Below, piece after piece: positions 26,567 through 33,536 of a stretch of 64,000 nucleotides of DNA. Every line of letters begins with the position of its first letter. The first letter of the stretch is position 1. Both the position numbers and the translations under genes were made by a program. The notes under the pieces are model-generated. The model searched no databases. It was not told the origin of the DNA and saw nothing but the letters and a program-made list of their open reading frames with translations. The DNA lies in the NCBI GenBank assembly GCA_021323655.1, contig JAJPKO010000034.1, forward strand, positions 61,585 through 125,584, in the 5' to 3' direction. This stretch comes from Acidobacteriaceae bacterium (GTDB lineage Bacteria; Acidobacteriota; Terriglobia; Terriglobales; Acidobacteriaceae).

Positions 26567-27830
26567 CTACGCCTCCTGTTACCAGCTCGTTCAGTTCCTT
26601 GATTTCGTTGATGTAGGTTTCAAAATCAGTCAGCCGCGGACGGATGGCCTGGCTCTGCTCATATTTGCCTTGCAGAACGTCGGTCGTCTTCAGGCCGTTG
26701 CCGGTGATGCAGCTTACGGTCAGTTCATCCGGCTTGATGCGGCCATGCGCATAGAGCCGCGCTGTGACCGCGGTGGTGACGCCGCCTGCGGTTTCAGTAA
26801 AGATGCCTTCGGTCTCGGCCAGCTCCTGGATGGCAGACACAATCTCGACGTCAGAGACGTCCTCGGCCCAGCCGCCGCTCTCGCGGATGGCGCGCGCGGC
26901 GTAAACGCCGTCGGCCGGATTGCCAATTGCCAGCGAGCGGGCGATGGTGGAAGGCCGCTGCGGCTCAATGTGGTCGACGCCGGATTTAACGGCCTTTGCG
27001 ATGGGCGAGCAACCTGTGGCCTGTGCGCCGAAGAAGCGGACCGGCTTGTCTTCGACCAGGCCCAGCGTGACGAGTTCCTTAAAAGCTTTGCGAATTTTTG
27101 TAATCAGCGAGCCGCCAGCCATAGGGACCACGACGTTGTCCGGAAGACGCCAGCCGAGCTGTTCGGCGATTTCGTATCCGACAGTCTTGGAGCCTTCTGC
27201 ATAGTAGGGGCGTAGATTGACGTTGACGAAGCCCCAGCGGAAGCGGTCGGCAATCTGCGAGCAGAGGCGGTTGACGTGGTCGTAGTTACCGTCAATGCGG
27301 ATAAGATTTGCGCCATACACCTGCGTGTTGAGGATCTTGGCCGCTTCGAGATCGGCCGGGACGAGGATGTAGGCCTTCAGCCCGAGGCGCGCGGCCTGCG
27401 CGGCCACGGCGTTGGCGAGGTTACCGGTTGAGGAGCAGCCGACGGTGTCGAAGCCGAAGTCCTGCGCCGCGGCGAGAGCAATCGCCACGACGCGGTCTTT
27501 AAAGCTCAGCGTCGGCAGGCAGACGGCATCGTTCTTGAGATAGAGGTTCTTTGCGCCGATACGTTCAGCCAGGCGCGGGGCCTTGAGCAGGGGGGTCCAG
27601 CCTGCGGGAGTCCGAGGGACGTACTTTTCTGCCACTGGAAGCAGCGCCCGATAGCGCCACATATTGGTGGGGCCTTGCGCAATGATCTCGCGGGTGACCG
27701 TCTTTTTGGCGGCGTCGAGATCTATCTGGACTTCCAGCGGCGAGAAACACTCGTCACAAATGGAGAGCGGAGCGTTACCGTAGCGCTTGCCGCACTCCCT
27801 GCACTGCAATTCGTAAGATGAAGCCACCAT
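26556..27830 (-). CDS. Threonine synthase-like PLP enzyme with N-terminal zinc ribbon
   Basis: 424 residues from the ATG at 27830 (upstream frame to 27908 rejected). An N-terminal C-x2-C...C-x2-C ribbon (LQCRECGKRYG, ICDECFSPL) precedes a fold-type II PLP domain: the PLP Lys is in LPTLSFKDRVVAIAL, with CSSTGNLANAVAAQAARLGL and the phosphate loop PMAGGSLITKI. By sequence it is threonine synthase, converting O-phosphohomoserine to threonine. The SAM riboswitch upstream and the overlapping sulfur-carrier gene instead point to a role, or a second role, in methionine synthesis. This is inference from context. Confidence 0.85.
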   Translation of the reverse strand: MVASSYELQCRECGKRYGNAPLSICDECFSPLEVQIDLDAAKKTVTREIIAQGPTNMWRYRALLPVAEKYVPRTPAGWTPLLKAPRLAERIGAKNLYLKNDAVCLPTLSFKDRVVAIALAAAQDFGFDTVGCSSTGNLANAVAAQAARLGLKAYILVPADLEAAKILNTQVYGANLIRIDGNYDHVNRLCSQIADRFRWGFVNVNLRPYYAEGSKTVGYEIAEQLGWRLPDNVVVPMAGGSLITKIRKAFKELVTLGLVEDKPVRFFGAQATGCSPIAKAVKSGVDHIEPQRPSTIARSLAIGNPADGVYAARAIRESGGWAEDVSDVEIVSAIQELAETEGIFTETAGGVTTAVTARLYAHGRIKPDELTVSCITGNGLKTTDVLQGKYEQSQAIRPRLTDFETYINEIKELNELVTGGVDVR

Positions 27831-28022
27831 TGTCCTCGCAATCTGCAAGGCGGCTTCCGGGGACCCGCTGGGATGCAAGCCAGCGAGTGCACAACTGCAC
27901 GGGCACAACGTGACGAAAACTCTGGTACTGCCTGTTGCAACGACCGGTACTGCTACTTACCTGGGATTTAGCGAGATGCGATACAGCCTGCACCCCGAAT
28001 CTCATGTACCCCACCGGTTAAG

Positions 28023-28126
28023 GTGAGCGAGAGTTGACACCGATGTCCTGAATTGCTCAGGCCGGTTGTCGTGGCGTCACAGGGCCCGTCCCTCAGCCAC
28101 TCTGCATGAAATTCAGGCTCGCTCAC
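28023..28126 (-). promoter_or_regulatory. SAM-I (S-box) riboswitch
   Basis: Read on the minus strand. The P1 stem GTGAGCGAG (at 28126) pairs perfectly with CTCGCTCAC (at 28023). Inside are the conserved core GGCTGAGGGACGGGCCC, TGTGACGCC, CGACAACC, and near the 3' side ATCGGTGTCAACTC, matching the S-box order of GGGACNGGCCC, TGANGCC, GGCAACC and GGTGCCAA. It precedes the threonine synthase-like gene by about 190 bases and should lower expression of that operon when S-adenosylmethionine is abundant. Confidence 0.88.
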
Positions 28127-28149
28127 AAGGAGCAAACTTGAATGCTTTG

Positions 28150-28178
28150 TTTGTATCACAGGAAATTTTGGAATGCAA
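28150..28178 (-). promoter_or_regulatory. Sigma70-type promoter of the riboswitch operon
   Basis: On the minus strand TTGCAT (28178-28173) and TACAAA (28155-28150) are separated by exactly 17 bases. Transcription would start near 28143, just before the riboswitch. Confidence 0.6.
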
Positions 28179-28203
28179 GAGCGGGGAGAAGAACAAGTTT
28201 GAG

Positions 28204-28239
28204 AACCCCGGGTGCTCCATGTCTCGAAGAGACATGGGG
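28204..28239 (+). repeat. Palindromic repeat, left flank of the DpnI island
   Basis: A GGGTGC segment is followed by CCATGTCTC, GAA, GAGACATGG and GGT, a perfect 9-base stem. A direct, slightly diverged copy lies at 29367-29401. Together they bracket the two island genes. Confidence 0.7.
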
Positions 28240-28270
28240 TGATGAACTCTGCAAATCATCCGACATTTTT

Positions 28271-28492
28271 TCAATCCAGAAAGAAATTACCGGTCTTCAT
28301 CGCGTCCAGTAAAATACCAGCCTCGTGCAGTTCATTAGGCAGAAGAAATTGTTCAGCGCCAGTAACCTCATGGAAAATGTAGAAGCGAACGCCATCGAAT
28401 TGAATATATTTTGATGAGCGTATGCCGCCGTTTAAACGCACAAATGTATGTGCTCCGTTACGCGAGTGCTGCTTCAAGTCGTCAATTGTCAT
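28271..28492 (-). CDS. Unknown small protein divergent from the DpnI homologue
   Basis: 73 residues from the ATG at 28492 (ATG at 28507 also possible; the frame extends to 28543 but that would overlap the endonuclease start). Sequence starts MTIDDLKQHSRNGAHTFVRL and includes SSKYIQFDGVRFYIFHEV and a final KTGNFFLD. I do not recognise a family. A short helix followed by alternating hydrophobic strands suggests a small alpha/beta fold, compatible with a regulator or partner protein. Its start is about 25 bases from the divergent endonuclease start, so each gene's promoter must lie largely inside the other. It is AT-richer than the neighbouring housekeeping genes, like its neighbour. Confidence 0.6.
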   Translation of the reverse strand: MTIDDLKQHSRNGAHTFVRLNGGIRSSKYIQFDGVRFYIFHEVTGAEQFLLPNELHEAGILLDAMKTGNFFLD

Positions 28493-28517
28493 AATCGGAG
28501 TTGGCATAGGTACTTGA

Positions 28518-29282
28518 ATGGAACTTTTCTGCGATCTTAGCATCGCCGCGCGTTACAAGAGTAAAGGACAGATTGCGCGGGTCCTGTCCGAAGCATGGTG
28601 GGCGGCAAATGGTTATTGCCTTGTTTGCACCTCAGACTCACTGAAGCAATCCAAAGCCAACACAAGATGCACTGACTTCATTTGCAGCGGTTGTAAGCAC
28701 AGCTATGAACTAAAAGCCCTTCGCCGCTGGCCAGCCGCCAAGGTGTCCGATGGCGCTTATGCAGCCATGATGTCGCGTATCCATGAAGGAACAACGCCTT
28801 CTCTTTTGCTTCTCGAACGAAGCGAAAATTGGCACATACGGTCACTGACAGCAATTCATTCAACCTTCCTCACACCCATTGCAATTGAAAAAAGAAAGCC
28901 GTTAAGTGGTAATGCCGTTCGGGCAGGCTGGACAGGATGCAACATTCTCCTGGACAAAATTGGCCAGGATGGACAAATTCCAGTAATACAAGAGGGGGCT
29001 TTTCTCCCCAAAGAAGAAGTTCGCCAACGCTTCAGAATGTTTATGCCCCTGGCTGAAAAATCTGCGGAAGAACGCGGCTGGACGGCCTTGACCCTCACTG
29101 TTTTGCGAGGTTTAGGAAAACCCAGTTTCCTACTGAAAGATGTTTACGAGAAAGAGCAGATTTTCAGCAACTCGTATCCTCAAAACCGCCACATCAGGGA
29201 CAAAATACGACAACAACTGCAAGTGTTGAGAGATATGAAAATCATCCGGTTTGATGGCCGGGGGCATTATTCATTTTTATGA
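28518..29282 (+). CDS. DpnI-type methyl-directed restriction endonuclease
   Basis: 254 residues, the same length as pneumococcal DpnI, with clear colinear similarity. The PD-(D/E)xK active site is D53, E64 and K66 (TDFICSGCKHSYELK); the zinc site is C34, C37, C56 and C59; the methyl-sensing tryptophan falls at W138 in VRAGWTGCNI. SDGAYAAMM, RKPLS and the C-terminal winged helix (IRDKIRQQLQVLRDMKIIRF, then GRGHYSFL) are also conserved. DpnI cuts GATC only when the adenine is methylated. It therefore needs no protecting methyltransferase, but the host must lack Dam methylation. None is in this window. The lower GC content and flanking repeats suggest acquisition. No strong ribosome binding site precedes the ATG. 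Confidence 0.93.
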   Translation: MELFCDLSIAARYKSKGQIARVLSEAWWAANGYCLVCTSDSLKQSKANTRCTDFICSGCKHSYELKALRRWPAAKVSDGAYAAMMSRIHEGTTPSLLLLERSENWHIRSLTAIHSTFLTPIAIEKRKPLSGNAVRAGWTGCNILLDKIGQDGQIPVIQEGAFLPKEEVRQRFRMFMPLAEKSAEERGWTALTLTVLRGLGKPSFLLKDVYEKEQIFSNSYPQNRHIRDKIRQQLQVLRDMKIIRFDGRGHYSFL

Positions 29283-29366
29283 AGAAAGAACATACAAACT
29301 CGGTAGATTACAACCGCTTATCCAGACGGCTGCGGAACAGTTAAGTAGCAAATACCCTTCCTCGGC

Positions 29367-29401
29367 CGGGGTGCCCCCATGTTTCGCAGAGACATGGGGT
29401 T
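29367..29401 (+). repeat. Palindromic repeat, right flank of the DpnI island
   Basis: GGGGTGC is followed by CCCCATGTTTC, GCA and GAGACATGGGG, then T. Same orientation as the copy at 28204. Its stem could also act as a weak transcription stop for the endonuclease gene. Confidence 0.7.
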
Positions 29402-29472
29402 CTCATCCTGCGGACCTTTCCACATCCTGAGGCCAACGGTCAACGAAAGTTACATATCAGGTTTATCCCTAC

Positions 29473-30000
29473 TCACCAGACACTTTTGGGGGGACCGCTC
29501 TTTTCCATCCAGAGGCCCCAGGTGAGGGGGCCGATTTTTTCGTCGTCGAAGGGATGGCCGGCCAGCTTGAGGGCCAGTTTGATCTGTCCGTGGTGGTAGC
29601 CTTCGTGCCAGATAAGGTGCTGGAGCATCAGGAGCGGGTGGTCGTAGTGAAGGTCCATGGCTCGGGCTGCCTCGATGCGGCCTTTGATTGCTTCGCGGAC
29701 CGCGGCTGCGCTCTCATTCAGCATCCGGGTCATCCGGGTGCGGTCGCTTTCGCTGCGCCATTCGCCTTCGGGCATTGGGCGGGCGAACTCGGGCGCGTCT
29801 TCTTCGACGAAGACCAGGCGCACGTAGTGGAGGTGCATAAACATCTGGGCGACGGTGGGACTGCTCTCCATGACCCTTGCCCCAAGACCGCTTTCAGGTG
29901 TCGCGTGGAGCAGGTTGATGACGATGGCGTTGTTGCGGTCCCAGGAGTTGAGGATGACTTCGAGCAGATTCGGGTCGGATGTTTCGGGCATGCAGTCCAC
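29473..30000 (-). CDS. DinB-family protein
   Basis: 175 residues forming a four-helix DinB-like bundle. The metal-binding histidines are placed as in the family: HLHYVRLVF (about residue 58), and HLIWHEGYHHGQIKLALK near residue 135. DinB-like proteins include bacillithiol- or mycothiol-dependent S-transferases (YfiT/BstA type). A BshC homologue elsewhere in the window makes a bacillithiol-dependent role possible, but this is inference. Confidence 0.8.
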   Translation of the reverse strand: MDCMPETSDPNLLEVILNSWDRNNAIVINLLHATPESGLGARVMESSPTVAQMFMHLHYVRLVFVEEDAPEFARPMPEGEWRSESDRTRMTRMLNESAAAVREAIKGRIEAARAMDLHYDHPLLMLQHLIWHEGYHHGQIKLALKLAGHPFDDEKIGPLTWGLWMEKSGPPKSVW

Positions 30001-30101
30001 CCTATCATCAGGGCGCCTTTCCCATGTTTGTACAGAGGGGAGGCTGTACGAGGATCGTTTTAGTTTTAATAAGTCAGGGAAGTGTTACAGGGCAGTTTGC
30101 T

Positions 30102-30776
30102 TCAGGGTTGGAGTACTTCGTGGACGGGCCCGTAGGCGGTCATCTGGCCGGCTTCGATGGCGAGGACTTTGTCGGCGACGGTGCGGGCCTGCTCCAGGTT
30201 GTGGGTGATCCAGACGCAGGTGAGGTGACGCTGGCGGACGAGGGATTCGAGCAGGGCCTCAATGCTGCGGCGGGCGCTTTCATCGAGCGCGGAGGTGGGC
30301 TCGTCAAGCAAAAGCACTTCGGGCTGGTTGGCGAGGGCGCGGGTGATGGCAACCCGCTGGGCTTCTCCTCCGGAGAGCGTGAGGGCGTCGCGCTGGGCAT
30401 ATCCGGCGAGGCCGACCTGTTCCAAGAGGCTGTTGATCTCTTCAGGGGACATGGCCTGGTGGCGCTGCGTGGGGCCGTAGGCCAGGTTTTCCGCGACGGT
30501 ACCAGGAAAGAGGTAGGCGCGCTGCATCACCATGCCCATGCGGCGGCGGAGCTCGCGCGGTGGCAGGGTCTTTGTATCCACTCCCTGGAGCAGGACCTCG
30601 CCACTAGTTGGCTCATCGAGGCGATTGAGAAGGCGGAGGAGTGTACTTTTGCCTGCGCCGCTGGGGCCGACGATGGCGAGGACCTCTCCGCGCTCCAAGG
30701 TGAAGGAGATATTGCGCAGGAGTGTGCGCGACTGGGGCGGGGGAAGCATGCGACCGAGTTGTCTGGCTTCGAGCAT
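30102..30776 (-). CDS. ABC transporter ATP-binding protein (FetA/YbbL-like)
   Basis: 224 residues from the ATG at 30776; a longer frame starts in repeat DNA. Walker A is GPSGAGKSTLLRLLNRL, signature LSGGEAQRVAI, Walker B EVLLLDEPTSALD, H-loop VWITHNLEQ. The RRMGMVMQRAYLFPGTVAENLAYGP segment is close to FetA-type ATPases that pair with a FetB permease in iron export. No permease gene is adjacent, so the substrate is uncertain. Confidence 0.82.
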   Translation of the reverse strand: MLEARQLGRMLPPPQSRTLLRNISFTLERGEVLAIVGPSGAGKSTLLRLLNRLDEPTSGEVLLQGVDTKTLPPRELRRRMGMVMQRAYLFPGTVAENLAYGPTQRHQAMSPEEINSLLEQVGLAGYAQRDALTLSGGEAQRVAITRALANQPEVLLLDEPTSALDESARRSIEALLESLVRQRHLTCVWITHNLEQARTVADKVLAIEAGQMTAYGPVHEVLQP

Positions 30777-30879
30777 CAAGTGGAGTATTTTGTTCTTCTT
30801 TCGGGCGGTCGGAAGTCTATTCGATATTTTAAAGAAGAGTGTTTGCGTGAATTGCGAGAGGTGGCAGGAGCAAAGTATT

Positions 30880-30956
30880 GAAGATGGCTGTTGGGATTTC
30901 GTGGTTCCATCCTTTGCTGCGCAGAGGATGGGGCACCGGGGATTGTTTTGCCCAAT
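30880..30956. repeat. Intergenic repeat module, family C
   Basis: GAAGATGGCTGTTGGGATTT and then CCATCCTTTGC, TGC, GCAGAGGATGG (near-perfect stem) and GGCACCGGGG. The first half recurs at 34541, and the stem recurs at 45310 (GTGGTTTCCCC to GGATGGGGTAC). Confidence 0.55.
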
Positions 30957-31048
30957 GCATTCTGCGAAAGGTTGTTGCTGCGCAACAAATCGCACCTTGC
31001 GGTGCAGGTCCTTCGGCTTCATTTCGCTATGCTCAGGATGACAAAACT
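30957..31048 (+). repeat. Dispersed palindromic intergenic repeat, family A (best-formed copy)
   Basis: Contains three possible hairpins in order: TTGTTGCTGCGCAACAA, CGCACCTTGCGGTGC, and a GTCCTTCGGCTTC tract ending in GCTCAGGATGACAAAAC. The order is shared with copies at 17051, 22385, 45229 and shorter pieces at 44347 and 46733. It lies between rdgB and the ABC ATPase gene. Confidence 0.75.
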
Positions 31049-31079
31049 GAAGAGATTCCGCAGATACAAGAATGACACA

Positions 31080-31706
31080 TCAGCGCAGCTGCGGAGACTC
31101 GTTTAACTTTTGCAGCAGTTGCAGGAGCGCGTTTCCTCGGTGGCTGAGGTGCTGTTTTTGCGCGAGGTCTATTTCGGCCATGGTCTTGCCGAGGTAGGGC
31201 AGGTAGAAAACGGGATCGTAGCCGAAGCCACCTGTGCCTCGGGGAGAAGGGAGAATTTCTCCTTCTACGGAGCCGTCGGCGGAGAGCAGGACTTCTCCGT
31301 TTCGGGCCAGGGCGATGACGCAGCGATAACGCGCGGTGCTGGTCTGCAGCTTGCGGGAAGCAAGTTGCTGAAGGAGATAAAGATTGTTGCGCTCATCGGC
31401 TGTTCCAGGGGCTTCAAACGCGGCGTCGTCGGCGTAACGAGCGGATCGCACGCCGGGGGCACCGTCGAGCGCGTCTACTTCGAGGCCGGAATCGTCGGCG
31501 ATGACCAGCTGATCTGGAAGGAAACGGCTGTAGTAGATGGCCTTGAGGGCGGCGTTTTCTTCAAATGTGGCCCCGGTTTCTTCTGGGGCGGGGATGTCCT
31601 TCAGGCCGGGGAGTGGGAGCACAGCGACGTGGAAGACCTCAGCGGCGGCGGCGAAGTCGCGCAGTTTTCCTGCATTGCCGGAGGCAAAATAGAGGGTATA
31701 AGGCAT
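31080..31706 (-). CDS. rdgB: XTP/dITP diphosphatase (RdgB/HAM1 family)
   Basis: 208 residues. Motifs: LYFASGNAGKLRDF at the start (substrate-binding S-x-N-x-x-K), EETGATFEENAALKA, VIADDSGLEVDALDGAPGV and the C-terminal GTGGFGYDPVFYLP, LSHRGNA. It removes non-canonical purine triphosphates such as dITP and XTP and so keeps them out of DNA. Confidence 0.95.
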   Translation of the reverse strand: MPYTLYFASGNAGKLRDFAAAAEVFHVAVLPLPGLKDIPAPEETGATFEENAALKAIYYSRFLPDQLVIADDSGLEVDALDGAPGVRSARYADDAAFEAPGTADERNNLYLLQQLASRKLQTSTARYRCVIALARNGEVLLSADGSVEGEILPSPRGTGGFGYDPVFYLPYLGKTMAEIDLAQKQHLSHRGNALLQLLQKLNESPQLR

Positions 31707-31727
31707 AGATAAAGTGTAAGTGCCTCT

Positions 31728-32795
31728 TTATGCCTGCGCCTGTTCGTGCTGCGCGGCGATGGTTTCTCCGGCGTGCTCGCTTTCATGCGCGACTTTTCGA
31801 AGGGAGACCTGCTCAAAACGCGCCCAGATGAGGCCGATTGGAATGACGCTGAGGAAGGTGACGAGGAGCAGAACGGAGCCACAGCCGAGGGCCGGTTCCC
31901 ATGGAACCTGAAAAAGCTTTTGCATGGTCGCGGTGGTAAGGCCGATCTGGGTGAACCATCCCAGGACGGGAAGGGTAACAAGGGAACTGCCCATACTCGC
32001 GGCCATGAGCAACATGCATTGCGAGAGATGCAGGTTGGCGAGGATGGGGCTGGCGACGAAGGCGCGCGCTGTTTCCAGATAGGCAAAGGCAATCAGGCTC
32101 CAATGGATGAGCGAGATGATGACGACCATGAGCAGGTCGCCTATGGAGCTGATGGCGTTGAGGCCGTCGCGGAAGCTGAGGATTTTGTCTTCCACCTGAT
32201 GGCCCATGTTTTTGGAGAGCAAGCCGAAGGCGCGGCCCATGAGGCGGGCGACGATTTTGCCTGATGCACGAACGAAGGCGGTGAACAGAGCGAGAAAGAC
32301 GGCGACCAACAATCCGGCGAGGGCGGCCTTGTTGATGAGGTCAGGGCGCGGAAGGGAGTGGCGGTCGGGAGAAAACAACAGCACGGTGGAGAAGATGAGG
32401 GCCATTGAGCCCATGTCAAACATGCGCTCGACGGTGTAGACAGCAATCTGGGCGCTGAGGGGTATCTGGGTACGACGTGAAACAAGGTAGGGTCGCACGA
32501 GGTCGGCGAGACGGCCAAAAAGAGCGACGCCGGTGAAGCCGATGACCATGGAACCGATGAGGGCAAAGGGCGAAACGCGCCTGGTGGGACGCAGAAAAAT
32601 GGACCAGCGGAGGGCACGGAGGCCATAGGCGATCCAGATAAAACCAATGGCGAGGCTGATGCGCTTCCAGTCTGCGAGCCTGAGCTGCTGGGCAAATACG
32701 TGCCACTGGAAATGGATGCGATGCCGCGCCCAGAGAGCAAAGATGATGAGGGCGGCGACCACGATAATCCAGAGGGTCCAGTTCTTTTTGTTCAA
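31728..32795 (-). CDS. Flippase-like / UPF0104 membrane protein
   Basis: 355 residues, starting at a TTG at 32795 with GAAGGA 7 bases upstream. About eight hydrophobic segments, and the family signatures RALRWSIFLRPT, GLVALFGRLADLVRPYLVS-like GVALFGRLADLVRPYL and MLLMAASMGSSLVTLPVLGW. It resembles the transmembrane half of lysylphosphatidylglycerol synthase (MprF), without the C-terminal synthase. Such stand-alone proteins are thought to move lipids or polysaccharide precursors across the membrane. It begins 21 bases after the transglycosylase gene. Confidence 0.82.
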   Translation of the reverse strand: MNKKNWTLWIIVVAALIIFALWARHRIHFQWHVFAQQLRLADWKRISLAIGFIWIAYGLRALRWSIFLRPTRRVSPFALIGSMVIGFTGVALFGRLADLVRPYLVSRRTQIPLSAQIAVYTVERMFDMGSMALIFSTVLLFSPDRHSLPRPDLINKAALAGLLVAVFLALFTAFVRASGKIVARLMGRAFGLLSKNMGHQVEDKILSFRDGLNAISSIGDLLMVVIISLIHWSLIAFAYLETARAFVASPILANLHLSQCMLLMAASMGSSLVTLPVLGWFTQIGLTTATMQKLFQVPWEPALGCGSVLLLVTFLSVIPIGLIWARFEQVSLRKVAHESEHAGETIAAQHEQAQA

Positions 32796-32816
32796 GAGAT
32801 GTCCTTCACCTGCGAG

Positions 32817-33536
32817 TTAATTGCCGGATGATTTCCGCAAGGCGGCCAGCTGTTTCTGCGCCGCTGCCCGCTGGGTGTACCTGCGATTGAACTCGTGGAT
32901 GACACGGGCAACGTAGGCGCGGGTTTCACGGTAGGGTGGGATTCCATGCCAGCGCTCGACGGCAGCCGGGCCAGCGTTATAGGCAGCGAGGGCGAGCGCG
33001 AGGTCATCGTGATACTTCTTCAGCAGCGCATCGAGGTACGCTGCGCCTCCGTTGACGTTCTCGTCGGGGGCGAAGCTGTCATGCACGCCAAGGGTGAAGG
33101 CGGTCCCAGGCATGAGCTGCATCAATCCGCGTGCCCCAGCGCGGCTGACGGCGCGAGGATTTCCACCACTCTCTGCTTTTACGATGCTGGCGAGAAGGTC
33201 CACGTCGAGATCGTGTTGGGAACCGGCGCTTGCGAGTATCTGATGGAGATCACCGGAGGTGAGCTTTGCGGCAGACGTTGCGGGAGTGCTGGCCGGGGGA
33301 TTGGGGAGATCCAGATGCTCTACGGTGTTGATTTCGGCCAGATCAACGTCCACGAAATTTTCGCTGCCGGAGTCAAGAAAGAGACGGACGCGGTTGCCAT
33401 CGGTCTGGCGGTGGTCGCACACGAGATCGAAGCCGTTTTTGAGGGTGACGTGCTCGGCGGCGTAGCTCTGGGCGTAGCATGCCAGGAGAAAGAAGGCCAG
33501 GGGCATGGCATGCCGGAGGTATGGGAAAGACCGCAT
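32817..33536 (-). CDS. Lytic transglycosylase (SLT domain)
   Basis: 239 residues from the ATG at 33536, which overlaps the stop of the preceding HAD gene as TGATG, so translation is probably coupled. A signal peptide (AMPLAFFLLACYAQSYA) is followed by a small N-terminal beta region and, from about residue 105, a lysozyme-like domain with the catalytic Glu in IVKAESGGNPRAVS, ARGLMQLMPGTAFTLGV and LALAAYNAGPAAVERW. It cleaves peptidoglycan in the periplasm. Confidence 0.9.
   Translation of the reverse strand: MRSFPYLRHAMPLAFFLLACYAQSYAAEHVTLKNGFDLVCDHRQTDGNRVRLFLDSGSENFVDVDLAEINTVEHLDLPNPPASTPATSAAKLTSGDLHQILASAGSQHDLDVDLLASIVKAESGGNPRAVSRAGARGLMQLMPGTAFTLGVHDSFAPDENVNGGAAYLDALLKKYHDDLALALAAYNAGPAAVERWHGIPPYRETRAYVARVIHEFNRRYTQRAAAQKQLAALRKSSGN

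Noticed and set aside
27831..28020. Amino-acid attenuation leader for threonine
   Set aside because: No run of Thr or Ile codons is seen; the S-box explains the regulation better.
28204..29401. Insertion sequence with terminal repeats
   Set aside because: The repeats are direct, not inverted, and no transposase lies between them.
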